This document shows, one piece after another, positions 15,014-22,442 of a stretch of 37,879 nucleotides of DNA. The first letter of the stretch is position 1, and the number at the start of each line of letters is the position of its first letter. The notes beneath the pieces are model-generated. The model saw nothing but the letters and a program-made list of their open reading frames with translations, did no database searches and was not told the DNA's origin. The position numbers and the translations under genes are program-made. Origin of the DNA: JAGLTN01 sp023135255 (lineage in GTDB: Bacteria > Planctomycetota > Phycisphaerae > Sedimentisphaerales > Anaerobacaceae); the NCBI GenBank assembly GCA_030639495.1, contig DAOWCP010000010.1, positions 1 through 37,879 on the forward strand, written 5' to 3'.

Positions 15014-15772
15014 ATGACAAATAGTTATGGTTCTCTCTGTGATGATTTTTACTTTGACATGTACGTCAATACAGAGCTTGAACTGCCTGCTCAAAGAGAT
15101 ACGATATTGTCTTTTTTTGAGAGGGTACAAAAGCAGTACCCTTCGATGGGCAATTTTTATAGACGCGGTAAGGGTGAGTATTTTCTTGAGGAAAATTCGA
15201 GTACAGGCCAATTCAGCTGGCTGGGCTTAGAGTCTGACCGTATAAGCTGCGGAGCTGTGAATCCGCAGGAGCTTGAGCATGTATGCGCAAAGGATAGGTT
15301 CATTCTTGATTTGATCCCTTATATGCTTGGCGTTAATTATCTCGATATTGACTGCATTGACGTTGTTTTTGGAATGGATTTTTCCTGTCGGGGCAATCAT
15401 GATGAGATTATTGCTGAGGCGTTTTTAAATGATTCAGCTTTTAACAGCCTATTAGACTTACCCCAGAGCAAGGTGACAGAATTTTCCCCGATGATGACGG
15501 TGTCACTTTCAGAAGACAATCTGACGCAGGCGCGCATAAAAGTCGAATCGAAGACAAGCGTTTTTGAACCTGGTAAGCCAAAAGACAAAACCGAAGAGGC
15601 GATCAGCCTTTATGTTACGATCCGACAGTATCCGGCAAGTGATAAAAGGTTTGATTCGATAGCTTCTTTTGACAGACAGTATGAGATACTTGATAATTTG
15701 ATGACGGAAAAAGTCATTGGCAGTTTTGTTAAGCCTTTAACTGATGTTATAGCACATAGGAATTTAAGTTAG
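15014..15772 (+). CDS. Uncharacterised soluble protein
   Basis: A 252-residue acidic protein without signal peptide or membrane segment. It starts MTNSYGSLCDDFYFDMYVN. A middle block reads GVNYLDIDCIDVVFGMDF, and late segments such as SLYVTIRQYP and EKVIGSFVKPL suggest an alpha/beta fold. I do not recognise a family and see no catalytic motif. The ATG at 15014 follows an A-rich tract without a strong ribosome binding site. A small membrane protein follows 16 nt later, so they form a probable two-gene unit ahead of purA. It could be a lineage-specific conserved protein. Confidence 0.72.
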   Translation: MTNSYGSLCDDFYFDMYVNTELELPAQRDTILSFFERVQKQYPSMGNFYRRGKGEYFLEENSSTGQFSWLGLESDRISCGAVNPQELEHVCAKDRFILDLIPYMLGVNYLDIDCIDVVFGMDFSCRGNHDEIIAEAFLNDSAFNSLLDLPQSKVTEFSPMMTVSLSEDNLTQARIKVESKTSVFEPGKPKDKTEEAISLYVTIRQYPASDKRFDSIASFDRQYEILDNLMTEKVIGSFVKPLTDVIAHRNLS

Positions 15773-15788
15773 TTGGGAGACGAATTTG

Positions 15789-16247
15789 ATGGCGATTGAA
15801 GCAGGTATTAGTTCTTATAAGAAAAACAGAATTAAGCTGTTTATTGTTGCGTGTCTGGCTTTGACAGCGTGGTGCATTTATGACGGCTACTATAATCAGA
15901 AATGGATAGATAAGTATACTAATCCTGACGGAAGCCCGAAAACGTATCTTGTATTTAACCGCAGAGCACCGTATTTTTTAGTTTCAGGTGCGGTTTTGCT
16001 CGGCGTTTACCTTGCTTCGGTAGTCGGCAAAAAAGTCGTCGCAGATGAAGAAAAGCTCATAGTTGACGGCAAAACGATTAATTATGATTCGATAGTATCG
16101 CTTGATAAGACTCATTTTGATTCTAAGGGTTATTTTATTTTGACGTATGAAACTGCTCAGGGCAGTCAGGTTAAAAAGAAAATAAGTGATCTTAAATATG
16201 ACAATCTAACACCGATTTTAGACCATGTTGTTTCAAAAATAAGTTGA
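15789..16247 (+). CDS. Small membrane protein, possibly PH-like
   Basis: A 152-residue protein with two hydrophobic segments, about 16-33 (KLFIVACLALTAWCIY) and 56-78 (YFLVSGAVLLGVYLASVVG). A cytoplasmic C-terminal part follows, with alternating strands: EEKLIVDGKTINYDSIVSLD and GYFILTYETAQGSQVKKKI. This layout resembles bacterial PH-like membrane proteins, but the resemblance is weak. The ATG at 15789 is preferred over a TTG at 15786; GGGAG lies at 15775-15779. It is probably co-transcribed with the preceding gene. Function unknown. Confidence 0.7.
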   Translation: MAIEAGISSYKKNRIKLFIVACLALTAWCIYDGYYNQKWIDKYTNPDGSPKTYLVFNRRAPYFLVSGAVLLGVYLASVVGKKVVADEEKLIVDGKTINYDSIVSLDKTHFDSKGYFILTYETAQGSQVKKKISDLKYDNLTPILDHVVSKIS

Positions 16248-16355
16248 AATTATTCAGTTAAAGCCTAAAATCCAATCGTTTGGCCACAATAGAGTGCCCT
16301 GGTGAGCTGTTGCGGTTTGTTTTTGGCAATATTTAAAACTAAGAGACTGGGAAAA

Positions 16356-17630
16356 ATGAATTATTGTGTTACTGGTTTGCAGTGGGGTGACGAGGGCAAG
16401 GGTAAAGTTGTAGATATTCTTGCAGAAAAAACTGATATTGTTGTCAGGTACAGCGGCGGCGCAAATGCCGGCCATACTGTTGTTATTGGCGATACGAGAT
16501 TCGCATTGCATCTTTTGCCGAGCGGCTCTGTCAGAGCTGATACTATTTGTGTAGTCGGCAATGGCGTCGTGCTTGACCCGGCGGGTGTGATAGTTGAGAT
16601 AGAGACACTCAAGGAAAAGGACATCTCTCTTGATGGAAGGCTTTTTATCAGCGAAAATGCTCATGTTGTTCTCGATTATCATAAAGATGAAGACCGGCTT
16701 CGAGAAGAGTCACTCGGTAAGAATAAGATCGGCACAACCAACAGAGGTATTGGGCCTTGCTATTCAGATAAGATCGGCAGGAGCTATGCTATTCGTATGG
16801 CAGATTTTGCCGACCTTGACAGATTAAAAGAAAAGCTTAACAAGATCGTTGTGTATAAAAATAAATTGTTTGCTGCGTTGTATAAAGCTGAACCTATCAG
16901 TGCGGATGAAATTTTTGAGAAGTGCAAAAAATATGCTGAGGTATTTTTACCTTTCATTACCGATACCAGCGAATATCTTCATAACGCCATAAATGCCGAC
17001 AAAAGTTTGCTCTTCGAAGGTGCTCAGGGCGCATTGCTTGACCTTGACCATGGTACGTTTCCTTTTGTAACCAGCTCAAATGCAAGTTCGCTTGGTATGC
17101 CAGCAGGTTGCGGCGTACCGGCAAAGTTCGTCGATGAATTTGTTGGTGTTATTAAAGCTTATTCTACAAGGGTCGGAGCTGGGCCTTTCCCAACGGAACA
17201 GAACAATGAGATCGGTGATACTATTCGTGAAAAAGGCCATGAGTACGGAACGACTACCGGCAGACCTCGAAGGTGTGGTTGGCTTGATACGGTTGCCTCG
17301 GCTTATAGTATTACCATAGGCGGGATCGATTCGGTTGTACTGCTGCATCTTGATACGCTTTCTGGTATGGACGAGCTGAAAGTTTGCAAAGCTTATAAGA
17401 TAGACGGCAAAGAGACTACGTTTTTTCCGGCCAATGAAGCTAAGTTGAGCAAAGTTGAATGTGTTTACGATACATTAGCAGGTTGGGACGAAGATATCAG
17501 CGCAGTTGAGAAGTTCCAGGACCTGCCGGCAAATGCCCAAAAGTATGTTGAGGCAGTTGAAAAGCTGGTCGGTAAGCCAATAAAAATGATAGGTATTGGA
17601 CCTAAACGCAGCCAGATGATAATCAGGTAG
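16356..17630 (+). CDS. purA: Adenylosuccinate synthetase (PurA)
   Basis: PurA joins IMP and aspartate, using GTP, to make adenylosuccinate; PurB (35570-37003) then converts it to AMP. The product starts MNYCVTGLQWGDEGKGK, the GTP-binding motif with its catalytic Asp. It continues with GGANAGHTV, GIGPCYSDK, LFEGAQGALLDLDHGTFPFV, TRVGAGPFPTE, TTTGRPRRCGWLD and LLHLDTLSGMDEL. The 424 residues match the family. The frame is open back to 16302, but the start at 16356 places the GTP motif at the normal N-terminus. Repeat copy C lies just after the stop. Confidence 0.97.
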   Translation: MNYCVTGLQWGDEGKGKVVDILAEKTDIVVRYSGGANAGHTVVIGDTRFALHLLPSGSVRADTICVVGNGVVLDPAGVIVEIETLKEKDISLDGRLFISENAHVVLDYHKDEDRLREESLGKNKIGTTNRGIGPCYSDKIGRSYAIRMADFADLDRLKEKLNKIVVYKNKLFAALYKAEPISADEIFEKCKKYAEVFLPFITDTSEYLHNAINADKSLLFEGAQGALLDLDHGTFPFVTSSNASSLGMPAGCGVPAKFVDEFVGVIKAYSTRVGAGPFPTEQNNEIGDTIREKGHEYGTTTGRPRRCGWLDTVASAYSITIGGIDSVVLLHLDTLSGMDELKVCKAYKIDGKETTFFPANEAKLSKVECVYDTLAGWDEDISAVEKFQDLPANAQKYVEAVEKLVGKPIKMIGIGPKRSQMIIR

Positions 17631-17648
17631 TGAATAATTTTGATGGTC

Positions 17649-17751
17649 TATACCCTTCAGGGTGAGAAATTTCCGCGAAGAAAGTTATAACATGTTGTTT
17701 AAAAGTTATTTACCCGCGGATAAACGGTAAAACTCAAGTGTGAGTAGTATA
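17649..17751 (+). repeat. Structured dispersed repeat, copy C (upstream of uppS)
   Basis: Third copy, 103 nt, TATACCC to AGTATA, equal in length to copy B with about 15 mismatches. ACCCTTCAGGGT lies at 17652-17663 and the invariant core at 17705-17725. Helices are GGGTGA (17660-17665) with TTACCC (17710-17715, one G.T wobble), TCCGCG (17672-17677) with CGCGGA (17715-17720), and ATAAC (17687-17691) with GTTAT (17705-17709), the last directly abutting TTACCC. TATAAA (17748-17753) overlaps its end but has no clear -35. The repeat fills most of the purA-uppS gap and ends 21 nt before the uppS start. Confidence 0.88.
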
Positions 17752-17772
17752 AATTGCTTTGGGTAGATTGAA

Positions 17773-18549
17773 TTGACACAGAGAACCGAGATAAATTTAG
17801 TTAAAACAGCTGAGAGGCTTGGTGTAGCAGTTGAGCAGATGCCGCGTAATATCGCTATTATTATGGACGGCAACGGCAGATGGGCACAGGAAAAAGGCAA
17901 AGCAAGAGGAGCTGGCCATCGCAAGGGTGGTAAGATTGTTGAGAGGACCGCTTTGGATTGCGTTGACCTTGGCATCGAGTCATTGACGTTGTATTCTTTC
18001 AGCATTGAAAACTGGAAGAGGCCACAGAACGAGATCGATCAGCTCATGACGCTTTATCGAAAATATCTTATCGGCATCAGACCTATGATGATGAAGAACA
18101 ATGTTAAGCTTGTTCATCTTGGTGTGCTTGATAATTTGCCTGATAAATTAATTGCCGAGCTTAATAAGAGTATTGAGATGACAGTTGACAACGATGGTAT
18201 GATTCTTGGGTTTGCTCTGAATTACGGTGGCAGGAAAGAAATTCTCGACGCTACAAAAAAAATCGCGCAGGAATATAAAGATGGCGAAATAGCCCTTGAA
18301 GATATTGATGAGCAATTAATGAAAGACCATTTGTATACGCCGCAGATAGGTGACCCTGATCTTTTGATTCGTACAGCAGGTGAGATGCGGGTCAGTAATT
18401 TTCTGCTTTGGCAAATATCCTATAGCGAGTTTTTTGTTACGGATACCTTTTGGCCTGATTTTAATAAAGCCAATCTGGAAGAGGCGATCTTAACCTATGC
18501 TGTGAGAAACCGTCGTTTTGGTAACATAGATACCAAAAGGGAAGTTTGA
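17773..18549 (+). CDS. uppS: Undecaprenyl diphosphate synthase (UppS)
   Basis: This cis-prenyltransferase extends farnesyl diphosphate with isopentenyl units to undecaprenyl diphosphate, the lipid carrier of peptidoglycan and other wall polymers. Key motifs are AIIMDGNGRWA (Asp32 binds Mg and diphosphate), GHRKGG, LTLYSFSIENWKRP, LNYGGRKE, and the C-terminal DLLIRTAGEMRVSNFLLWQ with FWPDF. The usual RTSGE reads RTAGE here. The start is a TTG (17773) with a weak ribosome binding site. The next ATG (17839) would remove the N-terminus that family members normally have. It heads the uppS-cdsA-phoH cluster and lies directly behind repeat copy C. Confidence 0.95.
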   Translation: MTQRTEINLVKTAERLGVAVEQMPRNIAIIMDGNGRWAQEKGKARGAGHRKGGKIVERTALDCVDLGIESLTLYSFSIENWKRPQNEIDQLMTLYRKYLIGIRPMMMKNNVKLVHLGVLDNLPDKLIAELNKSIEMTVDNDGMILGFALNYGGRKEILDATKKIAQEYKDGEIALEDIDEQLMKDHLYTPQIGDPDLLIRTAGEMRVSNFLLWQISYSEFFVTDTFWPDFNKANLEEAILTYAVRNRRFGNIDTKREV

Positions 18550-18575
18550 TATTGTAGTTTTAACAACGAGATAAA

Positions 18576-19436
18576 ATGCTTAAATACAGATTGATTTTTG
18601 GAACATTAATGACGGTGCTTTTTGTGGCGGTTGTAATGTTTGACGGCTGGTTGGATGGTTCTATCAGCAGAGAGATTGCTGATAAGGGTGTCCAGGGGAC
18701 GATACTTTGGGTACTCATATCTATATTAGCGGTTCCAGCCCAGCTTGAGCTGGCATCTCTTGCGTCGGCTCGGCAGCTGAAGATATTTACACCAATTACT
18801 ATCATCTCATCGATGCTTTTAGCGAGCAACTGGTATCTGCCGGGGCTTTTCAATATTCCAAGAGCGGACTACATTATTTTTGTCGTTTGCGGCACTTTGG
18901 TTGCGTTATTTTTATATCAGGGGATAAAATATCAGACAGATAATGTTATTTCCAATTGCTCGGTGAGTTTGTTTTCTGTTATTTATCTTGGGGGGCTCAG
19001 CAGCTTTGTTTTGGGGATTCGGGTCATCTTTGGTCTTTGGCCTTTGCTGATGTTCGTTTTTGTTGTAAAGTCCTCTGATATAGGGGCTTACACATTTGGC
19101 AGGATATTCGGAAAACATAAATTTTCACCAAAAATAAGCCCCGGTAAGACCTGGGAGGGGCTGGCAGGTGCGGTTGTGGCAGCGGCGATTGTTGCAGTGG
19201 TATTTGCTGTAAAGTGTGATATAATGCATTGGAGTCTGGCAGTTTTGTTTGGCGGTTTATTTGCGTTTATAGGTCAACTTGGCGATCTTGCGGAATCGAT
19301 GATAAAACGTGATGCGCAGCAGAAAGATTCGTCTTCTTCGGTGCCTGGTTTTGGTGGTATTCTTGATGTAATTGATTCGCCTTTGGTCGCTGCGTTGTTC
19401 GCGTATTTGTTTTTTATGCTTAGCAATGTTAATTAG
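18576..19436 (+). CDS. cdsA: Phosphatidate cytidylyltransferase (CdsA)
   Basis: CdsA makes CDP-diacylglycerol from phosphatidate and CTP in the inner membrane, the branch point to phosphatidylglycerol, which PgpA completes. The 286-residue protein has about seven hydrophobic segments, KSSDIGAYTFGR, SPGKTWEG, and the C-terminal GDLAESMIKRD then QKDSSSSVPGFGGILDVIDS. The usual family signature has PGHGG and LDR; here His is Phe (259) and Arg is Val (265), while Lys, Asp264 and Asp267 are kept. The uppS-cdsA order is common in bacteria. The phoH TTG follows 8 nt later. Confidence 0.93.
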   Translation: MLKYRLIFGTLMTVLFVAVVMFDGWLDGSISREIADKGVQGTILWVLISILAVPAQLELASLASARQLKIFTPITIISSMLLASNWYLPGLFNIPRADYIIFVVCGTLVALFLYQGIKYQTDNVISNCSVSLFSVIYLGGLSSFVLGIRVIFGLWPLLMFVFVVKSSDIGAYTFGRIFGKHKFSPKISPGKTWEGLAGAVVAAAIVAVVFAVKCDIMHWSLAVLFGGLFAFIGQLGDLAESMIKRDAQQKDSSSSVPGFGGILDVIDSPLVAALFAYLFFMLSNVN

Positions 19437-19444
19437 AGGGAAAT

Positions 19445-20389
19445 TTGGAAGCTACTATAAAAATATCCCCGGCGAGTATGCAAGTCGAATTGTTCGGCTC
19501 AACCGATGGTCATCTTCGGCTTTTGAGGGAATCTTATAATGTAAAGATCACAGCTCGCAGGTCGGAGGTTTTGATAAGCGGCAGACCTTCGAGTGTGGAA
19601 AAAGCTCAGTGTGCCCTGGAACAGATGCAGCAGCATTTACTTGACTATGAACACATAACCAGCAAAGATGTTAAGGAAATTATTAACCAGAATAAATCTA
19701 AGGCTGCATTGAAAGGCCTTTCTCGTGCTATTAGTGTTTACTCGGGCAAGAAGATCATCAAGGCTAACACACCGGGGCAGATGAAATATATCGATGCGAT
19801 GTTGAGAAAGGATTTGACTTTTTGCACGGGCCCAGCCGGCACTGGAAAGACTTACCTTGCTGTTGCGGTTGCCGTTTCGATGTTAAAAAATAAGCAGGTC
19901 AGGAGGATAGTTCTTGCAAGACCGGCAGTCGAGGCAGGCGAAAAGCTTGGATTTTTACCAGGAGATCTGAAAGCTAAGGTTAATCCATATTTAAGGCCTT
20001 TATTTGACGCACTGGGTGATATGATGAGTTTTACCCAGATGAAAAAATTTATTGAGCTTGATATTATTGAGATCATTCCTCTTGCATTTATGAGAGGCAG
20101 GACGCTGAATGATTCGGTTATAATTTGTGATGAAGCCCAGAATACGTTACCATTGCAGATGTTGATGGTATTGACCAGGCTTGGTAATGGTTCTAAAATG
20201 ATAATTACCGGCGATATTACTCAGAGCGACCTTGAAAAAGAACAAAAAAGCGGTCTGGTTGATGCGATAGAGACGCTTAAAAGGATAAAGGGCATTGGGT
20301 GTGTTGAATTAAGCCAGCAGGATATAGTGCGTCATAAGCTGGTTCAAAATATTGTACGGGCGTATAAGAAAAAAGCTAAGGATAAATAA
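19445..20389 (+). CDS. phoH: PhoH-like ATPase
   Basis: A 314-residue cytoplasmic protein. The N-terminal ~100 residues resemble the KH-like part of PhoH/YbeZ proteins. The P-loop GPAGTGKT (129-136) follows, then LARPAVEAGEKLGFLPGD, the Walker B-type VIICDEAQNT and ITGDITQSDL. PhoH-like proteins are RNA-associated ATPases that often act with YbeY, which lies two genes downstream. The start is a TTG (19445) with GAGGGA just before it. The order phoH, membrane HD protein, ybeY, recO is a recurring arrangement. Confidence 0.94.
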   Translation: MEATIKISPASMQVELFGSTDGHLRLLRESYNVKITARRSEVLISGRPSSVEKAQCALEQMQQHLLDYEHITSKDVKEIINQNKSKAALKGLSRAISVYSGKKIIKANTPGQMKYIDAMLRKDLTFCTGPAGTGKTYLAVAVAVSMLKNKQVRRIVLARPAVEAGEKLGFLPGDLKAKVNPYLRPLFDALGDMMSFTQMKKFIELDIIEIIPLAFMRGRTLNDSVIICDEAQNTLPLQMLMVLTRLGNGSKMIITGDITQSDLEKEQKSGLVDAIETLKRIKGIGCVELSQQDIVRHKLVQNIVRAYKKKAKDK

Positions 20390-20411
20390 TTTTTTAATGT
20401 CAGGATAAAAA

Positions 20412-21920
20412 ATGCGTTTTTCAAGGAAAACAAATCCGAGACGTGACCAACTGCATAAGAGTATGGAAGCAGATAAATTTTTGAAGATCAGCCAGTTCAT
20501 TACGGTTGATTTTCTCATATCTATGCTTATTGCAATTTCTTTTGTTGTGCTTTGTGTTCTTATTTTATCTTTTGAATTTATCGACAAAAGAAGTTACTCC
20601 CAAATGTTCCCTCTTGTGGTTATAGTCACAGAAGTTACTGTTGCAATGTCGCTTTATATATTTTACTACCAAAAGCGTGTCACTAAGAACCACGCCAGGG
20701 CATTAGCTATGAGCGGTTTGTTTTTGATGCTCATCGCAGTAACTAAGTTTGGTGTTTTAATGACAAATCGAGAAGCCTGGGCGGTTGGGTCAGCGGTAGC
20801 GGCAGCTATTATTCTTACTATTTGTTATGACCAGCGTTTTGCGATAAGTATGAGCATGTTTTATTGTTTTATAGGTTTTCTGGCAGTAGGTGTTGATGCT
20901 CAGGTAAAGGTATTTTTTACAATGCTGGCAGGTGCAATAACGTGTTGTTTTTTACTGAGAGAAATACGCACAAGGATGAAAATGCTTGAGGTGACAGCTG
21001 TGGCGATATTTGTCGTGTTTGTAACCTCATTTTCGCTCAACTTTCTTGTTGGTGCTAATAAGACATCGGATATTTTCATCAATGTCGGTTATAACGGATT
21101 GGCGGTTTTTCTGGTGGGCTTTCTGGTTCAGGGATTTTTGCCGGTTATCGAAAAGGTATTCAGAATAGCGACATCGATGACGTTGCTTGCTTATAGTGAT
21201 GCTAACCAGGAATTGTTGAAAAGGCTTGCGATGGAGGCACCGGGGACGTTCAGCCACAGTCTTCTGGTAGGTTCAATCGCCGAAGCAGCAGCAGAAAGCA
21301 TTAACCGCAACGGGCTGTTATGCAGAGTTGGTGCCTATTACCATGATATCGGTAAAATTAATAAGCCTACGTATTTTGTTGAAAATGAGATGGGCCAAAA
21401 CAATCGCCATAAAGAGCTTGCGCCGACAATGAGCCAGCTGATAATTGTTGGTCACGTCAAAGACGGCATTGAGATGGCTAAAGAATATAAATTACCGGCG
21501 GTTTTAAGACAGTTTATAGAGACCCATCACGGCACCACTTTGATAGAATATTTTTACAATGAAGCTAAAAAACAGCATGATGAAAAGCAGGGGCCTTTGC
21601 TTGAAAGCGAGTTTAGATATGCCGGACCCAAACCCAGAACAAAAGAAGCTGCTATTGTGATGATCGCTGATGCTATTGAAGGGGCGGCAAGGTCTTTGGC
21701 AGAAATAACACCGACAAAAATTGAAACGGTTGTTCATAATATAGCTATGAAACGACTGCAGGATGGTCAGTTTGATGAGTGTGATCTTACTTTGTGTGAG
21801 CTTAGTAAGATAGAAGCGGCGCTGTCTAAGGCTTTGGCGGGGCATTATCATGGCAGGATCGCTTATCCTCAGCGGGTAGATACACCTGAATGGGAATCTA
21901 AAAACGGTCAGGGACAATGA
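20412..21920 (+). CDS. Membrane HD-domain protein (PgpH/YqfF-like)
   Basis: A 502-residue protein with an N-terminal helix, several hydrophobic segments from about 35 to 245, and a C-terminal cytosolic HD domain. The HD domain shows APGTFSHSLLVG (His282), YYHDIGK (His311-Asp312), NRHKELAPTMSQLIIVGHVKDG, ETHHGTTLIEYFY (His372-His373) and a late ADAIEGAARSL. This resembles PgpH, the c-di-AMP phosphodiesterase of Gram-positive bacteria, also found next to phoH and ybeY. The large extracytoplasmic 7TMR-HD domain of that family is missing, making the protein about 200 residues shorter. Substrate unproven: a cyclic-dinucleotide phosphodiesterase is the best guess. Confidence 0.85.
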   Translation: MRFSRKTNPRRDQLHKSMEADKFLKISQFITVDFLISMLIAISFVVLCVLILSFEFIDKRSYSQMFPLVVIVTEVTVAMSLYIFYYQKRVTKNHARALAMSGLFLMLIAVTKFGVLMTNREAWAVGSAVAAAIILTICYDQRFAISMSMFYCFIGFLAVGVDAQVKVFFTMLAGAITCCFLLREIRTRMKMLEVTAVAIFVVFVTSFSLNFLVGANKTSDIFINVGYNGLAVFLVGFLVQGFLPVIEKVFRIATSMTLLAYSDANQELLKRLAMEAPGTFSHSLLVGSIAEAAAESINRNGLLCRVGAYYHDIGKINKPTYFVENEMGQNNRHKELAPTMSQLIIVGHVKDGIEMAKEYKLPAVLRQFIETHHGTTLIEYFYNEAKKQHDEKQGPLLESEFRYAGPKPRTKEAAIVMIADAIEGAARSLAEITPTKIETVVHNIAMKRLQDGQFDECDLTLCELSKIEAALSKALAGHYHGRIAYPQRVDTPEWESKNGQGQ

Positions 21921-21923
21921 TTT

Positions 21924-22394
21924 ATGGATAGTCATGAGCCGCAGGAGATACAAGTCAATATAGAGCAGGAATTTACAGGTGTGGATTATGAGCCGACCCA
22001 ATTCCGGCAGATCATAAAAGATGTTTCTGCCGAATTCGGCGTCGATTCGGCTTCGATAAATATATTGGTAGTGGGAGATGAAAAGATAGTCGAGGTCAAT
22101 AAGCAGTTTCTTAACAAAGACGGCATCACTGATGTTATAAGTTTCGATCTTTCCGACGATAAATGCGATGTCAGGCTTTTTGATATTGTTGTTAACGCTG
22201 AAAGAGCGATACGTCAGGCCCAAAAAAGAGGCATTGACAGTAAAGCCGAATTAGCTCTTTACATTATTCACGGTCTGTTGCATAATCTTGGTTTTGACGA
22301 TATGGCTGAAGAAGATGCTGCCAAAATGCACCAGATGGAAGATAAGATACTGACGAAGTACGGCTTTGGAAAAGTTTATCATGCAGATATTTGA
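21924..22394 (+). CDS. ybeY: YbeY-family endoribonuclease/rRNA maturation factor
   Basis: YbeY is a zinc protein involved in 16S rRNA maturation and ribosome quality control. The 156-residue product has ILVVGDEKIVEVNKQFLNKDGITDVISF and the zinc motif HGLLHNLGFDD (His116, His120, Asp126). The usual third ligand is His (HGxLHLxGxDH), so this version has Asp there, as in some other phyla. The start lies 3 nt after the preceding stop. The two genes upstream include phoH, its usual neighbour. Confidence 0.93.
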   Translation: MDSHEPQEIQVNIEQEFTGVDYEPTQFRQIIKDVSAEFGVDSASINILVVGDEKIVEVNKQFLNKDGITDVISFDLSDDKCDVRLFDIVVNAERAIRQAQKRGIDSKAELALYIIHGLLHNLGFDDMAEEDAAKMHQMEDKILTKYGFGKVYHADI

Positions 22395-22442
22395 AAGTTT
22401 AATAAAGCATTTGAAATTATATTTGATTGGAAAGGGAATTAG

